DNA of 64,000 nucleotides from positions 32,754-96,753 of the forward strand of contig PYJA01000032.1 of NCBI GenBank assembly GCA_003635185.1. Reading direction: 5' to 3'. The number at the start of each line of letters is the position of its first letter. Position 1 is the first letter of the stretch. Shown in pieces: positions 1 through 8,291 of this stretch. Below the pieces are notes generated by a model. It made no database searches. It had not been told where the DNA came from and was given only the letters and a program-made list of their open reading frames with translations. The DNA is from Candidatus Poribacteria bacterium. GTDB taxonomy: Bacteria; Poribacteria; WGA-4E; WGA-3G. The position numbers and the translations under genes were made by a program.

Positions 1-1
1 T

Positions 2-1345
2 TCTGTTATTGAACGGATCCCTACACCTAAACCGCATGAACATACCGCTCCCGATGGCAGCACTGTTCAACATATCCACACCTACGATTTTGCTAAACCT
101 GACACCGACACCGATAAGGTGAAACAGGAACAGGCACGCGACACAAAGCACCCGATTCAACGCGCCTGGGAACGCCTGGACCTCGCTGCCATCAAAAACA
201 AATATCAACCCTACACCCTCACCGAAATGAAAGAGATGTGGCATAACGACTATCTTGAATATGGGTTTTCTAACGCTGATCGGGAAGCGACGGCAGAGGA
301 GTATTATCCCCTGGATCAGTGGCTTGAAGACCTCATGTCCCTTGGTCACCCATTTGTGGATGAAGGACACTACGATCTGGCGTGTCATAGACGACTTGGC
401 ATGATGGGGCCCACACGTAAGTCTTGGCAAGAGGATCCCCATCATATAGACCTCGATATTCTTAAGTTTGATCGGGAAATAGGTGGGGGGCCCTCTGGAG
501 GTAAAGCAAGCCTGCTTAAGAGGCTCGAGTTGCCGTCGGGCACGACGTGGGATGAGTACGTAGAGATGTCTAACAAGTTTTCGGTGGTGCGGCTGATGAA
601 TGTGCTGCGTGCGCAGGAGATAGACCCAGCTGTGGATGGGGGTGTGACCAGCTTAGATGGAAGTTTTCTGCCATTTTCGCCGAATCTTGTGAACGTGCAT
701 ATTGACCCCGAAACAGGCAGAACGAAAATTATAGGGCCCAGCCTCACCGCTGCGGAGGAAGATGCGTTAGTCAATTTCGGTGTGGTCCCTAAGGGCATGA
801 GCGTCGTCTACATAGACGCAAATGATAAACCGATACCGGTCGGCAAGGTGCCACCCCGTTTTTTTGAACGGAACATGAAAGAGTTGGAAGCGGCACAAGC
901 ACACTTACAGCAGCAGATTGAGGACCACGAGTTCTTGTTGAAGTTGGATACGCTCCTGAACACACCAGAAGCGAAAAAACAGGGCGGTGCTTTCCCCCAT
1001 GAACATGTGCATGAACAGGATCCGTCCCACACTCATGAGAGACCCAAGGACTCTGAAGCTGTCCCGTTACCGCAGCGTCCGCACCCGGATGCCAAGCGAC
1101 TCCCCCCCGGGCTGGAGGTCCCACCGGAACTCCGCACATCGGATGCGGTTCAACAATGGTGGACGCAGTTAGAGGCATTGCATGGTGGACAACTGCCGGA
1201 AGATTTGCGGGCCCTCCGGGAAGTCATCACGGAATTGGAGCAAATCCGGCAGGATGCTGAAAAGAACATAAAACCCCCGCCGCGGCCAGAACGCCCAGCA
1301 CCACCAGAAGGCAGTCCTCCCACTCCCTCTGATAAAACGGACTAA
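2..1345 (+). CDS. Hypothetical protein, 5'-truncated by window edge
   Basis: The reading frame is open from base 2, and the first in-frame start candidate, a GTG at 119, has no clear ribosome binding site, so the gene probably begins outside the window. No known family is recognised. The core (LDLAAIK, YQPYT, EMKEMW, then HPFVD) is clearly homologous to the 183-residue protein at 4860-5411; the match extends into the second half (LPSGTTW against LPADTAW). After that comes a long extra region, a probable coiled coil, a His-rich stretch (HEHVHEQ...SHTHE) and a Pro-rich, charged tail. The paralogue has an N-terminal membrane helix, so this protein may also be membrane-anchored by its missing N-terminus. 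It is followed by a GspC-like protein and STT3. Function unknown. Confidence 0.75.
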   Translation, partial: SVIERIPTPKPHEHTAPDGSTVQHIHTYDFAKPDTDTDKVKQEQARDTKHPIQRAWERLDLAAIKNKYQPYTLTEMKEMWHNDYLEYGFSNADREATAEEYYPLDQWLEDLMSLGHPFVDEGHYDLACHRRLGMMGPTRKSWQEDPHHIDLDILKFDREIGGGPSGGKASLLKRLELPSGTTWDEYVEMSNKFSVVRLMNVLRAQEIDPAVDGGVTSLDGSFLPFSPNLVNVHIDPETGRTKIIGPSLTAAEEDALVNFGVVPKGMSVVYIDANDKPIPVGKVPPRFFERNMKELEAAQAHLQQQIEDHEFLLKLDTLLNTPEAKKQGGAFPHEHVHEQDPSHTHERPKDSEAVPLPQRPHPDAKRLPPGLEVPPELRTSDAVQQWWTQLEALHGGQLPEDLRALREVITELEQIRQDAEKNIKPPPRPERPAPPEGSPPTPSDKTD

Positions 1346-1385
1346 GGGATGAACACTCATAGTAAAACCCATAATTAATGGTACA

Positions 1386-1449
1386 CTTTGTAGCACAAAC
1401 TTCCAGTTTGTGCATCCATAGAACGCAAACTAAAAGTGGACGCTACAAG
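1386..1449. repeat. Family E inverted repeat (GTAGCACAAACT type)
   Basis: This intergenic sequence contains CACAAACTTCCAGTTTGTGC and a second imperfect copy of the AAACTAAAAGT half. Similar copies lie near 6404, 10944, 15239, 40657 and 63115. It can fold as a hairpin. Confidence 0.6.
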
Positions 1450-1493
1450 TGTGTCCAGGTCCTTGTGGATTTCACTATAATCACAATAAAAAA

Positions 1494-2243
1494 GTGAAAA
1501 GTTCAATAACACTCATCAGTTTTCTCTTAATTAGTTGCGGGATAACCCTACTCCTTGTCCTTGGTCGTGGACGCGGTTCCGATGCGCTAAATATACCTAA
1601 GGCTTCTGGATTGGAAACAGGAACCGCCGTCCAAAACGCCAAAACGTATCAACGCACACCGCTAAAACCGAACGCCATCCAGAAAAGCGATGATAACACT
1701 TCAAACGATGCAGCAGATTTCTACCGTGTCATAATTGAAAACAACATATTTCGACCGCTTAACTGGAAACCGCCACACCAGGAACCAGCGTGGACACTGC
1801 TCGGTACCACGACAACACCGGATAGCAGCACCGCTACCGCATACATCACCGAACGGAAAACGAACCAGTTTTTTGCCGTGAAGGTAGGTGAGAAGATAGC
1901 CGATGCTACCGTCACAGAAATTCTACCGAAGCAGGTCACGTTGGACAAGGGTGGTAAGACGTTGAATCTCTATATGGCATCTGCCGCATTTTTAAGTCGG
2001 ACCGGCAGTCGTCCAAGTTCATCGGACCGCCCGCCGCCCCCTCAGCCACAAGTCACATCCCAAAGGCGAAATTCGCAAGCACGCAGCACAAAGGATAAAG
2101 AACGCCAAGCGTGGCGGGATGCACAAAAAGAACGGATCGCAGAAATGAAAAAGATGGCAGAAAAACTCCGTGCCACCTCAGCGGAACAACGCCGTAAAAT
2201 GCAGGAATACCGTGAACAACGTGCAACCGGAAACTCCCGATAA
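1494..2243 (+). CDS. GspC/PilP-like single-span membrane protein
   Basis: One N-terminal membrane helix (about residues 4-22) is followed by a periplasmic domain that resembles the homology region of type II secretion GspC and PilP proteins: an IIENNIFRPL motif, then strands with a VKVGEKIADATVTEI pattern and a terminal GGKTLNL. The last about 60 residues are highly charged (KERQAWRDAQKER) and likely coiled coil. A GTG at 1494 gives the signal-anchor directly; a GTG at 1449 would add 15 residues that overlap the family E repeat, so 1494 is preferred, although neither has a clear Shine-Dalgarno. The gene ends 14 bases before STT3, so the two are probably co-transcribed. No other secretion genes are visible here, so a role in type II secretion is inference only. 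Confidence 0.6.
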   Translation: MKSSITLISFLLISCGITLLLVLGRGRGSDALNIPKASGLETGTAVQNAKTYQRTPLKPNAIQKSDDNTSNDAADFYRVIIENNIFRPLNWKPPHQEPAWTLLGTTTTPDSSTATAYITERKTNQFFAVKVGEKIADATVTEILPKQVTLDKGGKTLNLYMASAAFLSRTGSRPSSSDRPPPPQPQVTSQRRNSQARSTKDKERQAWRDAQKERIAEMKKMAEKLRATSAEQRRKMQEYREQRATGNSR

Positions 2244-2257
2244 AACAAAACGCGAAA

Positions 2258-4831
2258 ATGGACCAAATGAACCACTCCTTAATCTACCGTATTGGTGCTT
2301 CGCTCGTACTTGCCATACTTTTGTTTATAACTTTTTGGATTCGGGTCCAAGGCACAAAAGATATTCCAGATAAAGACGTAAAACGTATTCCAGAAGGACA
2401 GTTTACCGCAAACGATGCCTATCTCTACTATTGGCATGCACAAAGAATCGCTGAACTCGGATATCTTCCTGCTATTGACGAACACCGCTGGCTGCCTCAA
2501 GGTAGAGACGTAAGTCAGACACTCCCTTTTTATTCTTATGTTCTTGCTCGGACGCACCAAATAATAGAGATGTTCTTTTATAAGGTCTCCCTCTACCATG
2601 TCCAACTTTACGCACCTGCTATATTTTTCACGCTTGGACTTGGAATCTTAGCACTCTTTCTCACCCGTACAGCCGGATTTCTCTTTGCCTTCATTGTCAC
2701 CGTGCTTTTAGCAACGTTGCCGGGATGTGTAGATAGGAGCGCCGCAGGCTTCAGTGATAGGGACGCATGGTGTTGGTTGTTAGGCACTCTCGCTGTGGTC
2801 TCTTACCTATGGAAAGAGCAGATACCGTTAAACCCCCTTGTCAAGGGGGGCGAGGGGGATTCCGTTCCTGACAAGGAGGACAGAGGAGGTTCCATTCCTG
2901 CCAACCCCTCTGACAAGGGGGGCAAGGAGGGTTCCATTCTTGCCAAAGCGAAAAGGATTATTGAAAATTGGCGCAGGTACATCGCAACCCTCCTTTCCGG
3001 GTTCATCGTTTTCTTGGGTGGACTCTCATGGGAAGGGTTTGGCGTATTCCTGTTGGTCATCCTCTGGACGGAGCTTTGGAAGTTCTGCACGACAGACACC
3101 GAACAGCATCTGCTTGAATACGTAATATGGGTCACAATGTTCGTGCCATGGCTTTATCTCGCGTCCCCTGTATACCGGCACGGGCAGTTTTTCGCTGCAC
3201 ATCTCACTGCCCTTGTGTTGATTCCACCGCTTGCCGTGCTTGCACTCCGGGGGCTGAGGTGCCTTCTGCTCCATTTCTTTAAACCGCTCCGAACCCATGC
3301 CCGAAAAATAGCAGGACTCCTAACACTTCTTGCGATTGTGGGCGCGGGATGCTATGTTTTTTCCCAAGTTGATACCTTCGCAAGGACCACGGTCCCGTTT
3401 AGTGAAAACCGATTGATGCAGCAAACAACCGAACTGGACAACCCAAGTTTTCTATATTGGGTGTCTCGGTACGGCGGCGTGTTTGTTTTGGGCAGCATCG
3501 GTTTGATAGGGATGTGTTTCCACATGTGGAAATGGGAAGGGATTCCTTTAGCATCCGCCCTTTTTCTCTTTGCACTCACGGTATTCTTTCGAGGTCCTCT
3601 CATTGGATTAATAGGAGCCTCTCTATGCAATGTGTTGTTTTTTGCTGCGTTAGGTCTCACCATTATCGGCATCGGATTCGCCTGCCTCCGAAAAGAGGCT
3701 TTGCAAAATGAAGCTGCCTTTATCGCAACTACAGTATGGTTTCTCTTATGGGTAGGATTGTCAAAAAGTGCGGTCCGTTATGACTTCTTTATCGGAATCC
3801 CATTGGCAATCGGTACAGCAGTTATTTTGGTCCGTTCACCCACGTCCGGAAAACCTGTCCATCTCAGTGGTAGAACCTTGCACCCCAAATTAGTAACAGC
3901 GGCGTTTGCAATCGGCATGCTGGTACTCCTTCTGTTTTGGACACCTGCTGGTGGCTATGCCAATAGCGTGATCCGAGCTGCCAGCGAACGTCCACCGATA
4001 CCTGGATATAGCAGTTTGGCACAAGCATACACTTGGATGAAAACTGAACTGCCCGAAGGGACAACCGTCATGGCAGCAAACTGGGGATACGGCAGCCAAC
4101 TTAACGTCCTCGGTGGCGTTAAAACCATTGTTGACCAAGATCATTTTATTCAGCATTGGATATATCTCTACTACCGACACGTTTACTGCGCGCAATCCGA
4201 GCAGGAAGCATTAGCATTCCTAAAAACACACCACGCAACACATCTGATGATAACAGCTTCGGACCTAACCATCAACGCAGGCGGAATTTCTTATGTCGGT
4301 AGCGATACAGAATTTGATAGGCACTTTGATCTTCACGCGCTTAAGTTGTTACCAACTGCACCTGGAACGCAATATTCCCTTGCACCGATAAAATATCCAC
4401 GTCCAGTACGTTTTATGCCACAAACCGATTTAAAGACCATAGACATTCGCGGCACAGAAATAGAAAACTTATCCGTAACAGCACAGTTCAAAACAGGTAG
4501 GACATCACACATCCCTTATGTCGCTTATGTCGGCAGCCAGAGAATCACACAAAAAGAAAAAACGGACACAGAAAACGGAGGCGTTGTGCTCATCTTCAAC
4601 ACACAAAAGAAACTTCTTTACAGTTATTATCTCCCCGCCATCGGGTGGAACAGTCTTGCAGTCAAATTGTTCATTCGCGGCGAACGGACAGAGACTTTTA
4701 AAAATGTTTATACTGCCACGCCAGAGGGAATAGATATACCACCAGAAATCAAAATATGGAAAATCAACTATCCATCTGACATCAAAAAGAATCCGAAATA
4801 CCTTGAAACAGAACCATCCGAAGGATATTGA
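2258..4831 (+). CDS. STT3-family oligosaccharyltransferase
   Basis: A polytopic membrane protein with roughly a dozen hydrophobic helices in its first 560 residues and a soluble C-terminal domain, as in STT3/PglB/AglB, which move lipid-linked glycans to Asn. Motifs seen: an N-terminal acidic loop NDAYLYYWHAQRIAE with GYLP and LPQGRDV, a second loop AGFSDRDAW in the place of the SVAGSxDNE region, and ANWGYGSQL at about residue 607 in the place of the family WWDYG motif. The NWGYG form lacks the Asp of WWDYG, which is unusual. Residues about 192-230 are encoded by an inserted repeat (2831-2946). Length 857 is normal to long. Start at 2258; ATG 2267 is an alternative. STT3 is rare in bacteria. 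Confidence 0.85.
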   Translation: MDQMNHSLIYRIGASLVLAILLFITFWIRVQGTKDIPDKDVKRIPEGQFTANDAYLYYWHAQRIAELGYLPAIDEHRWLPQGRDVSQTLPFYSYVLARTHQIIEMFFYKVSLYHVQLYAPAIFFTLGLGILALFLTRTAGFLFAFIVTVLLATLPGCVDRSAAGFSDRDAWCWLLGTLAVVSYLWKEQIPLNPLVKGGEGDSVPDKEDRGGSIPANPSDKGGKEGSILAKAKRIIENWRRYIATLLSGFIVFLGGLSWEGFGVFLLVILWTELWKFCTTDTEQHLLEYVIWVTMFVPWLYLASPVYRHGQFFAAHLTALVLIPPLAVLALRGLRCLLLHFFKPLRTHARKIAGLLTLLAIVGAGCYVFSQVDTFARTTVPFSENRLMQQTTELDNPSFLYWVSRYGGVFVLGSIGLIGMCFHMWKWEGIPLASALFLFALTVFFRGPLIGLIGASLCNVLFFAALGLTIIGIGFACLRKEALQNEAAFIATTVWFLLWVGLSKSAVRYDFFIGIPLAIGTAVILVRSPTSGKPVHLSGRTLHPKLVTAAFAIGMLVLLLFWTPAGGYANSVIRAASERPPIPGYSSLAQAYTWMKTELPEGTTVMAANWGYGSQLNVLGGVKTIVDQDHFIQHWIYLYYRHVYCAQSEQEALAFLKTHHATHLMITASDLTINAGGISYVGSDTEFDRHFDLHALKLLPTAPGTQYSLAPIKYPRPVRFMPQTDLKTIDIRGTEIENLSVTAQFKTGRTSHIPYVAYVGSQRITQKEKTDTENGGVVLIFNTQKKLLYSYYLPAIGWNSLAVKLFIRGERTETFKNVYTATPEGIDIPPEIKIWKINYPSDIKKNPKYLETEPSEGY
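2831..2946 (+). repeat. In-frame repeat insertion inside STT3
   Basis: G/C-rich tandem sequence with a core like CCCCCTTGTCAAGGGGGG, closely similar to the arms of the family D elements at 36311 and 38225, followed by three variants of TTCCATTCCTGCC. It encodes a Gly/Asp/Lys-rich stretch (VKGGEGDS, DKGGKEGS) between hydrophobic segments of STT3 and keeps the frame open. Confidence 0.75.
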
Positions 4832-4859
4832 AACCTTTAACTGTGGTGAACAAAGTTAA

Positions 4860-5411
4860 ATGAAAAAATTAATAACTCTAATAATCATAATGTTTCTTGT
4901 TATCAGCGTTTCGGTATCCATCTATACCTATAAATCCGGTAGGAGTTCAACGGCAAAATTCCAGTGGACACAACATTGGGATGAACTTGACCTTGCCGCA
5001 ATCAAAAGAGAGTATCAACCGTACACCGTTGCGGAAATGCGCGAAATGTGGAATGATAAACTGATTGCTAAGTATGGCGGACATGAAAGACTGAAGCAGG
5101 CAATCGGGAAAGCGGCTAACGTTTATCCTGAGGACACGTACCTTGCGCGCATGCTTGAATTAGGCAGACCTTTTGTTGATTTTTCAGATTATGAGGATGC
5201 CCTTACTGAACAACGGACATGGCTGTTTTCTATACGGGTATACTGGGAAACTATGAGTGTCGAAGAAAGGAGCACGTATCTTGAACAGCGCGGATTGCCA
5301 GCGGATACAGCCTGGAAGATATATGAGGAAACACTCTTAAAGGTTGTTGTGGTGGACAGTATCAATTTTTGGCGTTCAAAACAGCAGGATCCTTACATGA
5401 ATCACATCTGA
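4860..5411 (+). CDS. Hypothetical membrane-anchored protein, paralogue of the first gene
   Basis: 183 residues: N-terminal hydrophobic helix (about residues 4-24, signal anchor or signal peptide), then the same domain as the protein at 2-1345, with LDLAAIK, YQPYT, EMREMW, GRPFVD and LPADTAW in the same order. It lacks the long C-terminal extension of its paralogue. It lies 28 bases after STT3 and probably belongs to the same transcript. No recognised family; it may be a lineage-specific exported protein. The two copies flanking STT3 and the GspC-like gene suggest one functional group, but no function can be assigned. Confidence 0.7.
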   Translation: MKKLITLIIIMFLVISVSVSIYTYKSGRSSTAKFQWTQHWDELDLAAIKREYQPYTVAEMREMWNDKLIAKYGGHERLKQAIGKAANVYPEDTYLARMLELGRPFVDFSDYEDALTEQRTWLFSIRVYWETMSVEERSTYLEQRGLPADTAWKIYEETLLKVVVVDSINFWRSKQQDPYMNHI

Positions 5412-5418
5412 GAACTTA

Positions 5419-5447
5419 TTGACATTTAAATTGGGCTTTGCTAAACT
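5419..5447 (+). promoter_or_regulatory. Sigma70-type promoter for the DHDPS-family gene
   Basis: TTGACA at 5419-5424, a 17-base spacer and TAAACT at 5442-5447, about 40 bases before the chosen start. Confidence 0.65.
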
Positions 5448-5487
5448 GCAACTATGCTTAAATATAGTGAACATGAAAGGGGCAACC

Positions 5488-6387
5488 ATGAAAATCCGAT
5501 ATGAAGGTATTTTTTCACCGACAGTAACACCACTTGATGAAAAAGAACGTGTTGATGAACTCGGATTTGTCAAACAGCTAAACCGATTGATTGACAACGG
5601 TGTTCACGGCATTTATCTGCTGGGGTCTTCGGGTGAGTTTACGACTTTGACGAATGCAGAACGTGAACGTGCAATGGATATTGCCACCAAAACTATCGCA
5701 GGGCGCGTGCCTATTATCTGTTGTGTAATGGATACAAGCACCCAACGTGTTATTCAAAACATTGAGATAGCACAACAGTTTGATATTGACGCTGTCGCAG
5801 CCACTCCCGGTTACTATTATCCCTCCACTGATGACGCAGATATCATCCAATTCTATCAAGAAATCGCTGCAAGCACTGAATTACCCGTGTTGATTTACAA
5901 CATCCCATCTACTGCAAAAACCGCTATTAAACCGCATGTTGTCGCACAACTGGCAGATGATTGTGAAAACATTGTTGGCATGAAGGATAGTTCGGGTGAT
6001 TGGATAAACTGTCTTAATCTCTTGACACTGCTTCGTGAACGTGATGATTTTTCTATTCTAATCGGTTCGCATTTTATTATAGGGGCAGCAGTTTTATTCG
6101 GTGCTGATGGCGGGGTTATCTCTATTTCAAACGTTGCCCCGAAAGAGGCTGTTGCGCTCTACAACGCCGCAAAAGCACGCGATATTGACGAAGTTGACCG
6201 TCTCCAAAAATGGATGATCAAGCTCAGTAAACTCTATACTTATGGGCAAGGTGTAAGCGGCATGAAAGCATGCCTGGAGATTTTGGGCGTTTGCAAGGCA
6301 CACACAACAAGTCCATTGCTGCCCCTTAGTGATACTGCGAAAGCTGAACTGAAAGAATTACTCACCGAGTTAGGACTCTTAGCCTAA
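5488..6387 (+). CDS. Dihydrodipicolinate synthase / N-acetylneuraminate lyase family protein
   Basis: 299 residues, a (beta/alpha)8 aldolase of the DHDPS/NAL superfamily. Signature features: GVHGIYLLGSSGEFTTLT near the N-terminus, YNIPS with the catalytic Tyr, and GMKDSSGD with the Schiff-base Lys. These enzymes act on pyruvate or related 2-keto acids; the true substrate cannot be told from sequence. The start at 5488 is chosen because GAAAGGGG lies 5 bases upstream and a promoter ends at 5447; the longer frame from 5419 would begin inside that promoter. It could be the lysine-pathway enzyme, but no other lysine genes are nearby, and many such paralogues serve sugar-acid catabolism. Confidence 0.85.
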   Translation: MKIRYEGIFSPTVTPLDEKERVDELGFVKQLNRLIDNGVHGIYLLGSSGEFTTLTNAERERAMDIATKTIAGRVPIICCVMDTSTQRVIQNIEIAQQFDIDAVAATPGYYYPSTDDADIIQFYQEIAASTELPVLIYNIPSTAKTAIKPHVVAQLADDCENIVGMKDSSGDWINCLNLLTLLRERDDFSILIGSHFIIGAAVLFGADGGVISISNVAPKEAVALYNAAKARDIDEVDRLQKWMIKLSKLYTYGQGVSGMKACLEILGVCKAHTTSPLLPLSDTAKAELKELLTELGLLA

Positions 6388-6403
6388 CTCAAATTGCTAC
6401 GGA

Positions 6404-6546
6404 TTCGTACCGCAAACTGTTAGTTTGCGCACTCACAGGCACAATCTAAATGAAGATAAAATAAATATTTCGGTAAGGGGCAAGGTTAGGAAACCTCGCC
6501 AGCAGAAATATACACCTGCTGCTGGCAAGGTTTCCTAACCTTGCCG
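6404..6546. repeat. Family E half-hairpin plus family A palindrome
   Basis: CGCAAACTGTTAGTTTGCG (6404-6437 region) is followed by a long imperfect palindrome whose arms read GGCAAGGTTAGGAAACC and GGTTTCCTAACCTTGCC, ending at 6546. It may act as a terminator between the aldolase gene and aroA. The GTTAGGAAACC core recurs at 10909, 36650, 63051 and 63419. Confidence 0.65.
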
Positions 6547-6580
6547 GGTAAAGCAAAAGTAATTCAAAAATCTACCACAA

Positions 6581-7852
6581 ATGATAGAAATTCAACCACT
6601 TGCCAACCCACCCAATGCTACGATAGCAGTGCCTGGTTCAAAAAGTTTTACCAATCGTGCGCTATTAGTTGCCTCACTTGCACACGGTGATTCTACGTTG
6701 ACAGGCGCGCTTTTCAGCGATGATACGCATTATATGTGCAACGCGCTCCGAAAACTCGGTCTCCATATAGAAGAAAATAGAGACCAAGCCACCTTTCATG
6801 TTATCGGGAATGGCGGAAATATCACTTCACACGGTGCAAACCTCTATGTAGGCAACTCTGGTACAACAACGCGTTCACTTATCAGTTATGTCTCTCTCGG
6901 ACACGGTCCATTTGTGATTGATGGTGATGAACCGATGCGCCGCAGTCGACCTATGTCAGATTTACTGGATGCACTGATGCAACTCGGTGTTGATGCTCAT
7001 TCACAGTTTGAAAATGGGCATCTCCCTGTCATCGTTCAAGCAAATGGGCTTGAAGGCGGAAAAACCAAACTGGATACGAGCAAAAGCAGTCAATTTTTAA
7101 CATCGTTGATGCTTATTGCACCTTATGCTAAAAACGGCATGGAGATTGAGGTTGTCGGCGATCTCAAAACACCCTATATTGACATTACATTGGCGGTGAT
7201 GGAAGTGTTTGGGGCAAAAGTTATCCACAAAGATTATCAACATTTCCACATTGCAGGCAGACAGCAGTATCAACCGCGTTCTTACCATATCGAACCAGAT
7301 GCCTCCAGTGCATCCTACTTTTTCGGTGCTGCCGCCCTCACAAGTGGATGTGTCACCGTTAAGCACTTATCCACACGTTCTGCACAAGGCGACGTTCAAT
7401 TTGTGCGTGTTTTAGAGCAGATGGGATGTCAGGTTACTGTTTCTGATGCTGGTATTACCGTTCGGGGACCGCATCGGTTAAAGGGAATTGATGTGGATAT
7501 GAAGACTATTTCGGATACTGCGTTGACCCTTGCCGCCATTGCCCCATTTGCCGATAGCAAAGTTGCTATCCGAAACATTGAGCATACGCGCTGGCAGGAA
7601 ACCGACAGAATTCATGCGATGGTGACAGAACTGCGGAAATTAGGTGTGCCTGTAGTTGAACACCGAGACGGACTTGAAATATCGCCTTCCCCCATCACCC
7701 CTGCAGCGATTGATACCTATAACGACCATCGCGTAGCAATGGCGTTTTCACTCATCGGTTTAAAAGCGCCTGGCATTCAGATTAACGACCCTGATTGCGT
7801 TAGTAAGACGTTCCCTAATTATTTTGAGGTGCTGCAAGAGCTGTATGCTTGA
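6581..7852 (+). CDS. aroA: 3-phosphoshikimate 1-carboxyvinyltransferase (EPSP synthase)
   Basis: 423 residues, the usual length. Catalyses the transfer of enolpyruvate from PEP to shikimate-3-phosphate, the sixth step of the shikimate pathway. Motifs: VPGSKSFTNRALLVA at the N-terminus (phosphate-binding Lys/Ser), GNSGTTTRSL, DGDEPMRRSRPM, TSKSSQFLTSL, and near the C-terminus NDHRVAMAFSL with the conserved Asp/Arg. All key residues appear intact. The start at 6581 gives a canonical N-terminus, but no strong Shine-Dalgarno is seen. aroE is elsewhere in the window (51640-52524). Confidence 0.95.
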   Translation: MIEIQPLANPPNATIAVPGSKSFTNRALLVASLAHGDSTLTGALFSDDTHYMCNALRKLGLHIEENRDQATFHVIGNGGNITSHGANLYVGNSGTTTRSLISYVSLGHGPFVIDGDEPMRRSRPMSDLLDALMQLGVDAHSQFENGHLPVIVQANGLEGGKTKLDTSKSSQFLTSLMLIAPYAKNGMEIEVVGDLKTPYIDITLAVMEVFGAKVIHKDYQHFHIAGRQQYQPRSYHIEPDASSASYFFGAAALTSGCVTVKHLSTRSAQGDVQFVRVLEQMGCQVTVSDAGITVRGPHRLKGIDVDMKTISDTALTLAAIAPFADSKVAIRNIEHTRWQETDRIHAMVTELRKLGVPVVEHRDGLEISPSPITPAAIDTYNDHRVAMAFSLIGLKAPGIQINDPDCVSKTFPNYFEVLQELYA

Positions 7853-7867
7853 TTTCTACCTCTTTCT

Positions 7868-7927
7868 GTAGGAGCGACCTCCAGCTCGCGACTTAAAAGT
7901 AGTAGGCAACTGAAAACTAAATAACTC
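7868..7927. repeat. Family C repeat and a family F end variant
   Basis: TGTAGGAGCGACCTCC with AGCTCGCGAC (7868-7892) is a family C copy; AAAACTAAATAACTCTG (7911-7927) matches the 17-base end of the family F elements at 62975-63705 with one change. Confidence 0.6.
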
Positions 7928-7945
7928 TGATTTGAGTGCGGAAAG

Positions 7946-7975
7946 TTGGCAATCAATGTGTTTTTGTGGTATCCT
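7946..7975 (+). promoter_or_regulatory. Putative promoter of the DUF433 gene
   Basis: TTGGCA at 7946-7951, an 18-base spacer and TATCCT at 7970-7975; the gene has a good ribosome binding site (GGAGG) before ATG 8007. Confidence 0.5.
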
Positions 7976-8006
7976 TAACCATAATATTCTTACGGAGGAT
8001 TAACGC

Positions 8007-8275
8007 ATGAATTTTGATAAACAAACAACACAGGCATTTAAAGACATCATTACCTGTAATCCGAGAATTATGAGTGGCACGCCTGTTTTCAAAAATACGC
8101 GGGTTCCCATCAAAAACCTTATTGACTATTTGGAAGCAGGTGATAACTTGGACGAATTTTTGGAAGATTTCCTTCTGTCAGCCGTACCCAAGCTGTGCAA
8201 GCATTAGAACTGGCAAAGGAAATTCTACTTACACAAGCCCATGCAATTCTGATTGATGAATGCTTACCTGCTTGA
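8007..8275 (+). pseudogene. DUF433 antitoxin, frameshifted
   Basis: The start matches DUF433 (VapB-like) antitoxins: ITCNPRIMSGTPVFKNTRVPI then LEAGDNLDEFLEDF. At about 8169 one C seems missing (GATTTCCTTCTGTC); adding it back gives F-P-S-V-S-R-T-Q-A-V-Q-A-L-E-L-A-K-E, the normal family ending, whereas the current frame stops at 8207. The restored frame runs on to 8275 through ILIDECLP, the start motif of the DUF5615 PIN-like toxins that normally follow DUF433 genes. So both the antitoxin and the start of its toxin look damaged by single-base losses. A sequencing or assembly error cannot be excluded. Confidence 0.7.
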
Positions 8276-8291
8276 ATAGAGAAGTAATATC

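Noticed and set aside
442-1178. Antisense frames of 118 and 129 residues in the first gene
   Set aside because: They lie opposite an open frame with a paralogue at 4860-5411, which supports the plus strand.
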